The notes beneath the pieces are model-generated. The model ran no database searches and was not told the origin of the DNA. It saw only the letters and a program-made list of their open reading frames with translations. Shown here one piece after another: positions 28,143 through 36,841 of a stretch of DNA of 64,000 nt. Position 1 is the first letter of the stretch, and the number at the start of each line of letters is the position of its first letter. Made by a program: the position numbers and the translations under genes. The stretch is from contig NZ_JASKUT010000001.1 in the NCBI RefSeq assembly GCF_030167925.1, forward strand, positions 1,674,001-1,738,000. Reading direction: 5' to 3'. The DNA comes from Paenibacillus silviterrae (GTDB lineage Bacteria; Bacillota; Bacilli; Paenibacillales; NBRC-103111).

Positions 28143-29383
28143 GATAGATCTCCTTCCCCTGGAAGCTGCAGGCCGGCCATCACCAGCTTATCCGTGTGAA
28201 ATAGCTTCTGACCGGTACACTTCAGTTCTCCCTGAACTCGTCCATCCTCTGCTGTGCCCGATTCAACGAATCGATACAGAGGGCGAAGCACAATCGCTCC
28301 CTGGTCTAGACCGATAACCTCACTGATTTCGGTCACACGTCGCGATTTATCACGGAGCCTTGACAGGTGGACCATGATGTCCAACGCGGAGGCCATCTGA
28401 CTTCGAACGACCTCAATCGGCAGAGGTGCTCCGCTCAGCACCATCGATTCCAATCGGCTGAGCATATCTGCAGTAGAGTTCGAGTGGCCCGTCGACAACG
28501 AGCCGTCATGCCCCGTATTCATAGCCTGCAGCATATCCAGCGCCTCGGCCCCCCGTACTTCCCCGACAATGATTCGATTCGGCCTCATCCTCAGCGAGGA
28601 ACGAATCAACTCTCGGATCGAGATTTCGCCCCGGCCCTCCGTATTGGCATTCCGAGTCTCGAGACTGACCAGGTTCGGTATGCCCGTAATTTGCAGCTCA
28701 GCCGAATCCTCAATCGTAATGATTCGCTCATCCGAAGGGATGCATTGGGAAAGCGCGCCGAGAAAGGTCGTTTTTCCCGAGCCGGTTCCCCCGCTTATAA
28801 ATACGTTGTATTTGGCCCGAACCAGGGTGCTTAGCAGCTGGGCCGCTTCCTCGGAAAGCGCGTCCTTGCGGATCAAATCCTCCAGCGTCATCGGCTTTTC
28901 CGGAAATTTACGGATCGTCATGGCAGGGCCCTTGAGAGCGATGGGCGGAAGCACGATATTCACACGGGAACCGTCCGCCAGACGGGCATCCACAATGGGA
29001 GTAGACTCATTCACAACCCGGTTTACCTTAGCCACGATGGATTGGATGACATCTTCCAGCTTCTCTCTGCTCTCGAAACGGAGGGAGGTTTCCGTGACAT
29101 GCCCGGCACGTTCGATAAAGATTCGGTCATGGGCATTGATCATAATCTCGGTTACGGTCTTGTCCTCCACCAGCGGCTGCAGTACATCAAGCCCGCGAAA
29201 GGAGTGAAACAGCTCCCGCACGCCCTGCACCTTTTCTCCCGCGGTTAAGAAGCTTAGCCTGGAGTAAGCGAACACCTCCTGCTCGATCCGTCCCAGCAGC
29301 TGCTCATCCGTCAATGACTGCCCGAGATCCAGCTGCTCCTGAATTTTGGCTTTCAGCTCTTGCTTCGTTTCCATTGACCACAT
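28139..29383 (-). CDS. tadA: Tad pilus assembly ATPase TadA/CpaF
   Basis: A 414-residue GspE/VirB11-type secretion ATPase that powers pilin polymerisation. Motifs: Walker A VFISGGTGSGKTTFLGAL, Asp box IITIEDSAELQI, Walker B-like RPNRIIVGEVRGAEALDMLQ, and the His box MNTGHDGSLSTGHSNS. The N-terminal domain has the TadA segment TEIMINAHDRIFIERAGHVT. I chose ATG at 29383, about 13 bases after GGAGGG; the frame stays open upstream to 29533, but that part lies inside the CpaE-like gene. The start region overlaps the end of that gene by 80 bases. Confidence 0.94.
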   Translation of the reverse strand: MWSMETKQELKAKIQEQLDLGQSLTDEQLLGRIEQEVFAYSRLSFLTAGEKVQGVRELFHSFRGLDVLQPLVEDKTVTEIMINAHDRIFIERAGHVTETSLRFESREKLEDVIQSIVAKVNRVVNESTPIVDARLADGSRVNIVLPPIALKGPAMTIRKFPEKPMTLEDLIRKDALSEEAAQLLSTLVRAKYNVFISGGTGSGKTTFLGALSQCIPSDERIITIEDSAELQITGIPNLVSLETRNANTEGRGEISIRELIRSSLRMRPNRIIVGEVRGAEALDMLQAMNTGHDGSLSTGHSNSTADMLSRLESMVLSGAPLPIEVVRSQMASALDIMVHLSRLRDKSRRVTEISEVIGLDQGAIVLRPLYRFVESGTAEDGRVQGELKCTGQKLFHTDKLVMAGLQLPGEGDLS

Positions 29384-30512
29384 GCGACTTGACCATTCCC
29401 TCCTTCCGTGAAACAATTCGTCCCCATGCTTCCGCCAAGGCACCGGAATACAACTCCTCCACCCGATCAACAGCCTTCCATTCGGGAATATAGGGGAGCT
29501 CTCCCCTAAGGCGAAAGCCTTGGACCGAGCCAACGTTCAAAACAGCACCCCTGCTTTTATTGAGCACAAAGATGACATCATCCCCTAGCGAAGCTCCTTC
29601 CCGTATGCCAAGCTGCGCTCCCATGCGTTCGAGGCAGAGCGCAGCCTTGTCCAAATGCACCACATCGTCCAGCAAAAGCCAATACAAGGCATCGCATCTT
29701 CGTATTGCTTCCAGGTTCGAGGGATGGAAGGAAGAGTCCAAATCGAGAACAATGCGATCATATCCCCCTAAAACCGCTAACGATTCCAGCAGTACTCTTA
29801 CATCCTCCGCTTGCCATTCCAACAGCTCCCTCCAGCTTGAAGAAGGGATGAGATAATCGTACCTGCCTCGCGGATGTCTGCGTTTCACCTGCTCCAGCTT
29901 AGCAGGCACCTGCTTAGGCTGGGCTCTGATGTAGTAGAGCAGCTCGGCAAAGGGATCCTCTGCCGACAGACCTCCGGCAAGCATCTCTTGGGGATACCAA
30001 GCATAGGAGGGCTGCTGCTCCAGGGACACGCACATAACCTTCTCCCCTTGCTGTACCCAATGCCTTGCCAGATGGGAAGCTGCGACCGTCTTACCGGCGC
30101 CGCCGACAGCCGAGTACAATCCGATGATTTGAGAAGCTCTCTGGCCATGCAAAGGGGCAGCCTCGCATAATTCGTTGTAATGTCCGCTTACCGTAGACAA
30201 CATCTGATCCAGGGGCTGGTATTTGAATAGAACCGGGTATTCCACAATTCCGCCGCTACCATTCGCCTCACTGAGCACCATCATGCTTCCTGCCCTCAGT
30301 TCAAATACATGATCGGGAAGGGGCAGGAATGCTTCGTGAACCAGCAGCAGGAACGGTTCCCTTTCCCGCGCGACATAGTGCATCGCCGACTCCCTGGAAG
30401 TAAATCGCTGCACGGCAAACCTTTCACTGTAATCGGTTGTTCGGATGAACATCGCCAGCATATCGCTAAAATATGCGTCCTCATCCAGCAGCACGAGCTT
30501 CAGCTTCGTCAT
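29304..30512 (-). CDS. CpaE/TadZ-like receiver plus MinD-type ATPase
   Basis: A 402-residue protein with two parts. Residues 1-120 look like a degenerate receiver domain (LKLVLLDEDAYFSDMLAMFI). Residues 130-380 are a ParA/MinD-type P-loop ATPase with GLYSAVGGAGKTVAASHLA, YDRIVLDLDSSFHPSN and VIFVLNKSRG. TadZ/CpaE proteins localise the Tad machine to a site on the membrane. GGAGGAGG precedes the ATG. This is the first gene of the Tad operon, which runs from here to the PP2C gene. Confidence 0.9.
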   Translation of the reverse strand: MTKLKLVLLDEDAYFSDMLAMFIRTTDYSERFAVQRFTSRESAMHYVAREREPFLLLVHEAFLPLPDHVFELRAGSMMVLSEANGSGGIVEYPVLFKYQPLDQMLSTVSGHYNELCEAAPLHGQRASQIIGLYSAVGGAGKTVAASHLARHWVQQGEKVMCVSLEQQPSYAWYPQEMLAGGLSAEDPFAELLYYIRAQPKQVPAKLEQVKRRHPRGRYDYLIPSSSWRELLEWQAEDVRVLLESLAVLGGYDRIVLDLDSSFHPSNLEAIRRCDALYWLLLDDVVHLDKAALCLERMGAQLGIREGASLGDDVIFVLNKSRGAVLNVGSVQGFRLRGELPYIPEWKAVDRVEELYSGALAEAWGRIVSRKEGMVKSHVVNGNEARAESQNSGAAGSRAVIDG

Positions 30513-30546
30513 ACTCCACCTCCTCCCGTCAATGATCGCCCAAACA

Positions 30547-30600
30547 CAAAAAAAAGCACGCGCTGTAAAAAGAACAATGGTTCTTCAAACAGCGGTGCTT
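30547..30600 (-). terminator. Terminator after NlpC/P60 gene
   Basis: On the minus strand AAGCAC-CGCTGT pairs with ACAGCGCGTGCTT around an inner GAAC...GTTC hairpin, then eight T. It closes the long repair/methyltransferase operon and isolates the Tad operon that begins at 30512. Confidence 0.88.
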
Positions 30601-30659
30601 CCGCTTATGTAGTATGGGATTTATTAGTATTATAGCAAAATCTTCGGAAGAATCAACCC

Positions 30660-31775
30660 TTATGGAAAAAATCGCCTTGCTCCGGCAAACTCGGCTGCGT
30701 AGGCAGGTGTGTTCATTGGAATGATTTCGAGCGGGCACTCCGTCTTCGGAGAATGAATCATCATGCCCTCTCCGATGTACATCGCCACATGGTGTACCTT
30801 CCCTTTTCCTCTGTCATAAGCATAAAAGAGCAGATCTCCCGGGAGCAGCTCGCTGCTTGGAATTGGCTCCCCCGCCTTAGCCTGGTCCTTCGCATCCCGC
30901 GGGATGGCAATTCCTATAGAGCGATACAGCGAATAGGTAAAGCCCGAGCAATCAAAGCCAAAGCCTGAAGCACCGCTCCAAATATAAGGCAATCCAAGGA
31001 AGGACTGAGCTGTCTCTACCAGCTTTTCCCTTGAGGCTTCGATGTCGGTTTCCATCAAGACGGACGCCTTTTCCACATAACGCGTTCCTTGCGGAGCATC
31101 AACGACCAGCCATGTCTCCTCTTCCCCGAGAACCGGGAGCAGGGTGTTAAAGCTGATTTCAACGGATGGACTGGACGGATCCGGTGCCTCGTGAAGAAAA
31201 GCGGTAGGCAGGGATACCACTGCTTTCGGACATGCTTCGTATGAAAACTCGACCTCAGCCAGCTGGGATTTCGGCATCCAGCCTGGGTAGCCCTCTTCCC
31301 GTTTCGGCGTATTTTGCTCGGGAATGGCAACTTTCACCCACTCATTGCCTTCCTCCAAAACAAAAACATTCGTTCCTAGGAGAGCCTGAGTTTCCAGCTT
31401 ACCGACAAACCACAGCTTCTCCCTCGTGCTCAGCGGCTCCAGCCAGTCCCTTAAGAGCACAGGATTTTGCAAGGAACGCTCGTCCTTCGGTCGAGCGACG
31501 CCCGGTTCGGCCCAGAGGGTTGCCACGGATACCGCAATCTGTTTCATCCCCGTTTCGTGATCCGAAGGCCGGCGGCAATCGACATTTACCGTTGCTTCCG
31601 GCGGCGGAAGCATACCGGGAATCGGCTCCGGCACAGCCAAGCTTTCCTCGGCAGCCGCCGTTGCAACAAGGTAATCAACGCCCAGATTGGTTTCCTTCGC
31701 CGGCAAAAAAACAGCAGCCATCCCTAAGATGAGCAGGAACAGAACGAACGGCACTAGCAGCCGGCGCAGCAGCAT
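30660..31775 (-). CDS. SH3-like NlpC/P60 cell-wall endopeptidase
   Basis: A 371-residue exported protein. An N-terminal membrane anchor or signal (LLVPFVLFLLILGMAAVFL) is followed by two SH3-like wall-binding regions (about 80-240) and a C-terminal NlpC/P60 domain with catalytic Cys in FDCSGFTYSLYRSIG, His in VHHVAMYIG and a third polar residue in MIHSPK. It is the architecture of YkfC-type gamma-D-glutamyl-L-diamino-acid endopeptidases. I prefer the ATG at 31775 after GGGGG; a GTG lies one codon upstream. It ends the operon that begins at the glycosylase gene and adjoins the Tad locus, so it could open the wall for pili, but the terminator between them argues against co-transcription. Confidence 0.9.
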   Translation of the reverse strand: MLLRRLLVPFVLFLLILGMAAVFLPAKETNLGVDYLVATAAAEESLAVPEPIPGMLPPPEATVNVDCRRPSDHETGMKQIAVSVATLWAEPGVARPKDERSLQNPVLLRDWLEPLSTREKLWFVGKLETQALLGTNVFVLEEGNEWVKVAIPEQNTPKREEGYPGWMPKSQLAEVEFSYEACPKAVVSLPTAFLHEAPDPSSPSVEISFNTLLPVLGEEETWLVVDAPQGTRYVEKASVLMETDIEASREKLVETAQSFLGLPYIWSGASGFGFDCSGFTYSLYRSIGIAIPRDAKDQAKAGEPIPSSELLPGDLLFYAYDRGKGKVHHVAMYIGEGMMIHSPKTECPLEIIPMNTPAYAAEFAGARRFFP

Positions 31776-31778
31776 CAC

Positions 31779-32246
31779 TTACCCCCGAGCCTGAAATGCT
31801 TGCTTATTTCGCTCAATCTGCTGAACGTGGCGGTCTACATGACCGCTAAATTGCTGAACCAGATCCTTGAGGGTCAGCTTTCCCGTCACGTTGTGGACCC
31901 CAGTGCGGCTCCAGTCCTCCTCCTTCAGCTGCTTCAGCGCAGGAATCATACTCAAGCGGAGTACTTGAAACAGCTGCAATGATAGGTTCAAGTCCATTCC
32001 CTCATAATTTAAACGCACTGCCCAAGCGTCAGGATCGAATTTGAACAGCAACGGATTGTCCTCAGAGATGACCTTCTTCATTCGGTAAATGGCGTTGATC
32101 TCCGCATCGCACAGGTGAAGCACCACTTCCTTGATGCTCCATTTGTCCCGCGCAGGCTTGAAATTCAGCAGCTCCTCGCCGACCCCCTCCAGAGCTGCTG
32201 ATAAACGGGTAAAGCCTTCCCCATAATGACGAATTAACTCTTCCAT
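31779..32246 (-). CDS. DinB-fold metal-binding protein
   Basis: A 155-residue four-helix DinB_2/YfiT-type protein. The metal-binding histidines are in VVLHLCDAEINAIYRM (helix 2) and QQFSGHVDRHVQQIERNK (helix 4). Members of this superfamily include bacillithiol S-transferases and other thiol-dependent enzymes, so that is a possible role. GGGGAGAGG precedes the ATG at 32246; the frame is open further to 32279 without a ribosome binding site. Within a tight minus-strand gene run. Confidence 0.88.
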   Translation of the reverse strand: MEELIRHYGEGFTRLSAALEGVGEELLNFKPARDKWSIKEVVLHLCDAEINAIYRMKKVISEDNPLLFKFDPDAWAVRLNYEGMDLNLSLQLFQVLRLSMIPALKQLKEEDWSRTGVHNVTGKLTLKDLVQQFSGHVDRHVQQIERNKQAFQARG

Positions 32247-32259
32247 CGAAACCTCTCCC

Positions 32260-32919
32260 CTACTTCTTCGTATATGCACAGAGCTCCCAGACCCATTTGG
32301 GTTTACTGTAGCGGTGAAGCACTTGCTCCTCCATCCGGCTTATTTGCCAGTCTTGAAACAGCTCTTCGAGCATAGCGCCGTCGAAGAATCGCTTGCGCTG
32401 ACCCTCCCATAAAAAATAGCCCGGCTCCAGCAGCTCGCCCTGTCCAGCTCCGTAAGCCACATCTTTCGTAGAGTTCACCCTGCACAGTAATACTCCACGG
32501 GGCTTAAGCAAACGGCGTATCTCACTGACAATATGCTTTGTCTGCTCCCAAGGAAAGTAATGCAGGCTTAGATCTGCTATCGCCAGCTGAGCCGATTCGT
32601 CGGGAAAAGGCAGCGGTTCCGTCAAGTCCAGCAGCAGTGTCTCCACAGCCGGAACGATCGTGCGAACACAGCGCAGCGCCTCTTCCGAAAAGTCACACGC
32701 GATAACGGGAAAGCCTCTCTCACTCAAGTACAGCGTGTTATTTCCTGCGCCGCAGCCCAAATCCAAAACAGGCGTCATTCGGAAATGCTCCAGCTCGCCG
32801 CTGTACTTATCCAGCCATGAATCGTAGGCCGCCGCGCGAACGCTGCTGCGAACATAAATGTCGTTCCAAAATTGCTTATCCGGTCGATGCTCTATACTCA
32901 ACTGGGGATCCCTACCCAT
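32260..32919 (-). CDS. Class I SAM-dependent methyltransferase
   Basis: A 219-residue enzyme. SAM-binding motif I is VLDLGCGAGNNTLYLSERG, followed by the acidic residue in VIACDFSEEAL, motif II-like LLLDLTEPLPF and the post-motif LKPRGVLLCRVNS. The N-terminus (FWNDIYVRSSVRAAAYDSWLDKY) resembles tellurite-resistance TehB-like and methyltransf_11 enzymes. Substrate unknown. The start at 32919 overlaps the stop of the preceding RlmM-like gene. Confidence 0.88.
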   Translation of the reverse strand: MGRDPQLSIEHRPDKQFWNDIYVRSSVRAAAYDSWLDKYSGELEHFRMTPVLDLGCGAGNNTLYLSERGFPVIACDFSEEALRCVRTIVPAVETLLLDLTEPLPFPDESAQLAIADLSLHYFPWEQTKHIVSEIRRLLKPRGVLLCRVNSTKDVAYGAGQGELLEPGYFLWEGQRKRFFDGAMLEELFQDWQISRMEEQVLHRYSKPKWVWELCAYTKK

Positions 32920-33955
32920 TCTTCACGAGAAAGAGCGTTAGCTCCTCGCGGTTGTGGAACAGCTGCTTCGCCTTCTGGAGCGACAGCTGCGGTTCGAAGT
33001 CTTCCGTCGCCTCACGCAGCGACTGCAGCGCCTTACCGTGCATCAGCTTCAGCGTAATAATCGCCGTCCCGCCCGGCTTGAGCGAATATAGCAAGCCTTG
33101 GATCAGCTTCACCATCTGACGCGGACTCCAGCTCATGTCGCACACGAGTAAATCGAACGAGTCCGGCTTCAGCTTAACATCGCCTGCGTTTTTCTGATAA
33201 TACGTCAGCTTCGGATGCTTTAGAACGCCCGGATCCAGCTTTGCCGGGTCAATTGCGGTAACGTCGAGCCCTCTTTCGAGCAGGAGAGAGGTCCAGCCTC
33301 CGGGGGCTGCTCCTACATCAAGTGCAGCGCGATATTGGGTAAAATCAAGCCCGAACGTCTGCTCCGCCTCCAGCAGCTTAAACTTGGCGCGAGATACCTG
33401 CCCTTCCTCCTTGCGATACCGGACGGCTCCCCCCGGCCAATCGGACAAGTTATCGGAAGGCCTCGAGATGCCCCAGTAGATCAAGTCCTCCGTAAGAAAA
33501 AGCGAGATGATCCATTCCGCTTCCCTAACGACGGGAACGATTCCAGGCTTCACCGTCAGCACCTCGTCCAAGGCGTGCTTCACCGACGAGGGCGAAACCC
33601 CGGGTGCCGCGTGCTCCGTTTTTCGGACTTGAACGGCCACCCGCTCCCCCGCTGCGATAGCCGAGTGCTGCACCAGCTTTTCCCGAAGAGCCTCTACCAA
33701 GCTTTCCAAGCTCCCGTTCCACGCTTCTTGCCCGTTTACGGGATGCAGATGTCTTAAGAATACAGGCTCGCTTTCCGTCACGACCCGTACCGTTTCTTCC
33801 CAGGAAGCCTCCTCAAGCCGTGCCAGAAATACCTCTCCGGGGACGAGCCATTGGTACTTTACCGCTCCTCCGAACAAACGGCGAATTTCCTCTTGAGCCT
33901 GTTGAGCAAAGCCGTGATTTGATGTACCTATGAATACAGCTCCGTTTTCGCTCAT
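32912..33955 (-). CDS. RlmM/FtsJ-like RNA methyltransferase
   Basis: A 347-residue protein. The C-terminal half is a Rossmann methyltransferase of the RrmJ/FtsJ type: ALDVGAAPGGWTSLLLERG (motif I), VTAIDPAKLDPG, LLVCDMSWSPRQMV and GTAIITLKLMHGKAL; D, K and other catalytic residues of 2'-O-methyltransferases fit. The N-terminal half (FIGTSNHGFAQQAQEEIRRL; VAVQVRKTEH) looks like a THUMP-type RNA-binding region, as in RlmM. It probably 2'-O-methylates rRNA. The ATG overlaps the stop of the ABC gene by one base. Confidence 0.88.
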   Translation of the reverse strand: MSENGAVFIGTSNHGFAQQAQEEIRRLFGGAVKYQWLVPGEVFLARLEEASWEETVRVVTESEPVFLRHLHPVNGQEAWNGSLESLVEALREKLVQHSAIAAGERVAVQVRKTEHAAPGVSPSSVKHALDEVLTVKPGIVPVVREAEWIISLFLTEDLIYWGISRPSDNLSDWPGGAVRYRKEEGQVSRAKFKLLEAEQTFGLDFTQYRAALDVGAAPGGWTSLLLERGLDVTAIDPAKLDPGVLKHPKLTYYQKNAGDVKLKPDSFDLLVCDMSWSPRQMVKLIQGLLYSLKPGGTAIITLKLMHGKALQSLREATEDFEPQLSLQKAKQLFHNREELTLFLVKNG

Positions 33956-34728
33956 TACAGCACCTTAATCCAAGGGCGCTCTCGGAACCATTCCAGCTGG
34001 ATCGGCACCTGATACGCCTTTACTAAATTTTCCTCCGTAAGCACCTGCTGCTTCTCTCCTTGCGCAATCACTTGTCCGTCGCTCAGCAGCATCACATGAG
34101 TGAACATCGGCACAATCTCTTCAATATGATGCGTCACATACACTACGGTCAGCTGCTGCCTGCCCAGCTCGTTAATATCCTGCAGCAGACGCTCTCTTTC
34201 GAACAAGTCCAACCCTGCACACGGCTCGTCCATGATTAGAATCGACGGGTTCGTCATCAAAGCGCGCGCGAGGAGCACCTTCTTCCGCTCTCCCTGCGAT
34301 AAGGAGATAAGCGGCTGGCCGGCGAGGTGGCGGATCCGAACCCGCTCCAGCATCGTGAGCGCCTTTTCCTTCACTTCTTCCGGAATTTCCTCATAGAAAC
34401 GCAGGAAGCTGTACTCTCCTGTAGCAACCACTTCCCAGACCGAATCCGACGGTCCGAGCTTCTCAAACAGCGATTGGCTGACGTAGCCGATCCGCTTGCG
34501 CACCTCGCGTACGTCGCACTGGCCAAAAATATTGCCCAGTACCTCCACGCGTCCGCGGCTTGGAAATTGATACCCGGTAATCAATTCAAGAATCGTTGTT
34601 TTCCCGGAGCCGTTCTTCCCAAGAATGACCCAATGCTCTCCAGGCTTAACGTTCCATTCCACTTCGGATAAAATGCTGCGGTTTTCACGAATAAACGAAA
34701 TTTGCGATAAGGACACAACTTGCGACAT
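33955..34728 (-). CDS. ABC ATPase, YlmA-like
   Basis: A 257-residue single ATP-binding cassette. Walker A VILGKNGSGKTTILELI, Q-loop KRIGYVSQSLFEKLG, signature LISLSQGERKKVLLARAL, Walker B ILIMDEPCAGLD, H-loop VYVTHHIEEI. No permease gene is nearby, and similar YlmA/ModF-like proteins also lack one, so it may not be a transporter; neighbours (RNA methyltransferases, repair enzymes) suggest a role in nucleic-acid or stress physiology. It starts 13 bases after the cREC gene. Confidence 0.9.
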   Translation of the reverse strand: MSQVVSLSQISFIRENRSILSEVEWNVKPGEHWVILGKNGSGKTTILELITGYQFPSRGRVEVLGNIFGQCDVREVRKRIGYVSQSLFEKLGPSDSVWEVVATGEYSFLRFYEEIPEEVKEKALTMLERVRIRHLAGQPLISLSQGERKKVLLARALMTNPSILIMDEPCAGLDLFERERLLQDINELGRQQLTVVYVTHHIEEIVPMFTHVMLLSDGQVIAQGEKQQVLTEENLVKAYQVPIQLEWFRERPWIKVL

Positions 34729-34741
34729 TAGCTACCACTAC

Positions 34742-35080
34742 CTATTCCATGTATTTGGCTATTTCCATGATTAATTCCACGGGCATCGGCCCGTTCGTCA
34801 GCTCCACCTGCGGAGGCTTGTTCATATAGAGAGCTTCAAACATTCGAAGCCTGCCGCTCACACTCGAGGTATGCAAATAAATGCGTCTCGGATAACGTCC
34901 GGAAGCGATCAGTCTGCGGACAACGTCCATCCCGGTCTCCTGTCCCCAGCCGAGATCATAGTCCAAGGACAAGATATCGACCTCGCATTCCTGAAGCAGT
35001 AAGGTACACTCTTCTGCATTCGTAGCAAGGGTAAACCCTCGGGGACAAGGACGGTAATCGTCCAAATAGACATGAATCAT
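34742..35080 (-). CDS. Cyclic-phosphate processing receiver-like (cREC) protein
   Basis: A 112-residue small receiver-like protein. HVYLDDYRPCPRGFTLATNAEE with the paired Asp, and VDILSLDYDLGWGQETGMDVVRRL with the Asp and His-like pocket, fit the cREC family (PF20274-type), predicted to act on cyclic phosphate ends of RNA or nucleotides. The ATG at 35080 overlaps the nfo stop (ATGA) and AAGGAG lies 11 bases ahead. A longer open frame to 35428 exists but its extra residues are the antisense of nfo-coding DNA with no homology, so I rejected it. Confidence 0.78.
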   Translation of the reverse strand: MIHVYLDDYRPCPRGFTLATNAEECTLLLQECEVDILSLDYDLGWGQETGMDVVRRLIASGRYPRRIYLHTSSVSGRLRMFEALYMNKPPQVELTNGPMPVELIMEIAKYME

Positions 35081-35916
35081 ATTCCGGCCAGCTCCTTCAC
35101 ATAGCTTATTTCTCCGGCATGCGTGCCGCCTTCCGGAACGGATGTTTCGAGCACCATAGGCAGCCTGGCGACATGAACGGAACGAAGCATGGTACGAAAC
35201 CGCTGCTCTCCGATCTCCCCTCGGCCGATCATGGCATGCCTGTCTTTGCCTGCGCCGTTCGGATAGACGGAGTCGTTCAGATGGATCGCCCGAAGCTGCT
35301 GCATATAGCCAAGAGATAACGCCTGCTGCTCCAGCCGCTGCCAGCCGTCCGGTGCATCGGACCATAACCCGGCTGCGAACGCATGGCATGTATCCAGGCA
35401 GAACCCGACCTGCTCCGGCCTTGCGCACAGACTGCGAATCTGCACCAGCTCCTCCAGCGTCGTCCCCATTCTGGAGCCTTCTCCCGCTTGGTTCTCGATG
35501 AGCAGCAGAGCCTGCCCCGCATATCCTTTCAGCACCTCATTGATACATTGTATAATATTTTTATAGCCTTGTAACGGGTCTGCTCCCTTATATTTGCCAA
35601 AATGCACCACAATCCCCAGCGAGCCGCACGCGTCGGCTATCTCCAGATCATTCTTCAGCGAGGCAACGGTTGCCTGCCGGAGCGGTCCCTCGTCTGCGGC
35701 AAGATTGGTCGGGTAAGGCGTATGGGCGATGGACGCCAAGCCGTGCTCTTTGCAAAAATCCGAACATTTACGGGCATCGTGCTCGTTGTAGGACTTTACG
35801 GTAAGGCTGCGGGGATTTTTCGGAAAATACTGAAATGCGGTGGCCCCAATAGCCACCGCCGTACGAGCCGCATCATAATAACCGTGCCGAATGCTGATAT
35901 GACAGCCGATCTTCAT
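35077..35916 (-). CDS. nfo: Endonuclease IV (AP endonuclease)
   Basis: A 279-residue TIM-barrel endonuclease that cuts 5' to abasic sites and removes blocked 3' ends. All the trinuclear zinc ligands appear in order: ASIAHTPYPTN (His), LGIVVHFGKYKG (His), LLIENQAGEG (Glu), VGFCLDTCHAFAAG (Asp, His), RAIHLNDS (His), GAGKDRHAMIGRGEIG (Asp, His) and MVLETSVPEGG (Glu). GGAGGGAG precedes the ATG at 35916; the frame is open to 36057 inside the upstream gene. It follows a Fpg/Nei glycosylase, giving a base-excision repair pair. Confidence 0.95.
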   Translation of the reverse strand: MKIGCHISIRHGYYDAARTAVAIGATAFQYFPKNPRSLTVKSYNEHDARKCSDFCKEHGLASIAHTPYPTNLAADEGPLRQATVASLKNDLEIADACGSLGIVVHFGKYKGADPLQGYKNIIQCINEVLKGYAGQALLLIENQAGEGSRMGTTLEELVQIRSLCARPEQVGFCLDTCHAFAAGLWSDAPDGWQRLEQQALSLGYMQQLRAIHLNDSVYPNGAGKDRHAMIGRGEIGEQRFRTMLRSVHVARLPMVLETSVPEGGTHAGEISYVKELAGI

Positions 35917-35935
35917 AGAGTACTCCCTCCCCCCG

Positions 35936-36745
35936 TCAATGCTGGCAATTCGTACAGCAGTACGATTTCTTGGAAGAGACATCCTGGCGAACGATCGGAT
36001 GGCCGCAGCGGACGCAGGGCTCATCTTCCCGATCATACACCCGGCATAGGCTGTCAAAGCCTCCGGTCAGCCGATCGCCTTCAAACAACGGCATATCCAT
36101 GTAACCGCCATGGCCGGTAGCTTCCCGCAGCACCTGATGCATGGAAGCGTACAGCCTGCCGCTCTCCTCTTCGGTAAGTGCTGCAGTCTGTCTTGCCGGC
36201 AGCAGTCCCGCACTGAAGCAGATTTCGTCGGAATAACAGTTACCAATGCCCGATAGGAAGCTTTGGTCCACCAAATTACTCTTGAGCGTTCCCTTACGGC
36301 TGCGCAGCAGCTTTGTGAAGCGCTCCACCGTCAGTGCGGGATCGAAGGGCTCCGGTCCGAGCTTGGACAGCAGCTCCCTTACTGCATGCTCTTCGTGCAG
36401 GTGCAAGTAACCAAGCCGCAAGCCGATAAAGAACAAATGCTCTTCTCCAAAGCTTAACCGTACCTGTACGGAACGTTCCGGCTTCTCCTCATGCCTGCCG
36501 AAGAACATGGAACCGCCCAGCATCAGATGCAGAAGAAGCACATACCCGTTCGTCAGATGAAACAGCAAATGCTTGGCTCTCCGCTCGATGAAACGGACCG
36601 ATTGACCCGTTACCAGCCGATGAAAGTCGGCAGGGTTCACATTGATGGACTTCTCCCGCTCCACCTCCGTGCCGGTAATCGTTCTGCCTACCATACGTCC
36701 GCTCAGCAGGCTGCGGTAGTTCTCCATCTCCGGAAGCTCCGGCAT
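35936..36745 (-). CDS. Fpg/Nei-family DNA glycosylase
   Basis: A 269-residue base-excision glycosylase/AP lyase. The N-terminus after Met removal is PELPEME, giving the catalytic Pro and Glu. A lysine follows in FIERRAKHLLFHL; the H2TH region reads LKSNLVDQSFLSGIGNCYSDEICFSAG (quoted in two parts here: LKSNLVDQSFLSGIGN and YSDEICFSAG); the C-terminal zinc finger has CVRC and CTNC. It removes oxidised purines or pyrimidines. Branch (MutM or other) is uncertain because the start is not the classic MPELPEVE. GGAGGAGG precedes the ATG. First gene of the nfo operon. Confidence 0.9.
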   Translation of the reverse strand: MPELPEMENYRSLLSGRMVGRTITGTEVEREKSINVNPADFHRLVTGQSVRFIERRAKHLLFHLTNGYVLLLHLMLGGSMFFGRHEEKPERSVQVRLSFGEEHLFFIGLRLGYLHLHEEHAVRELLSKLGPEPFDPALTVERFTKLLRSRKGTLKSNLVDQSFLSGIGNCYSDEICFSAGLLPARQTAALTEEESGRLYASMHQVLREATGHGGYMDMPLFEGDRLTGGFDSLCRVYDREDEPCVRCGHPIVRQDVSSKKSYCCTNCQH

Positions 36746-36841
36746 AGGCGTTCCTCCTCCATTGTCTAAGTAGAAATGCAGCTTATATAAAAAAGCAAAG
36801 TCATTTCCACTAGATTCCCATAAAGAGGCGGTTTTATACGT

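Noticed and set aside
34742-35428. A 228-codon version of the cREC gene
   Set aside because: The first 116 codons overlap nfo in another frame and look like random Arg/Ala-rich sequence; the internal ATG at 35080 has a ribosome binding site and overlaps the nfo stop.
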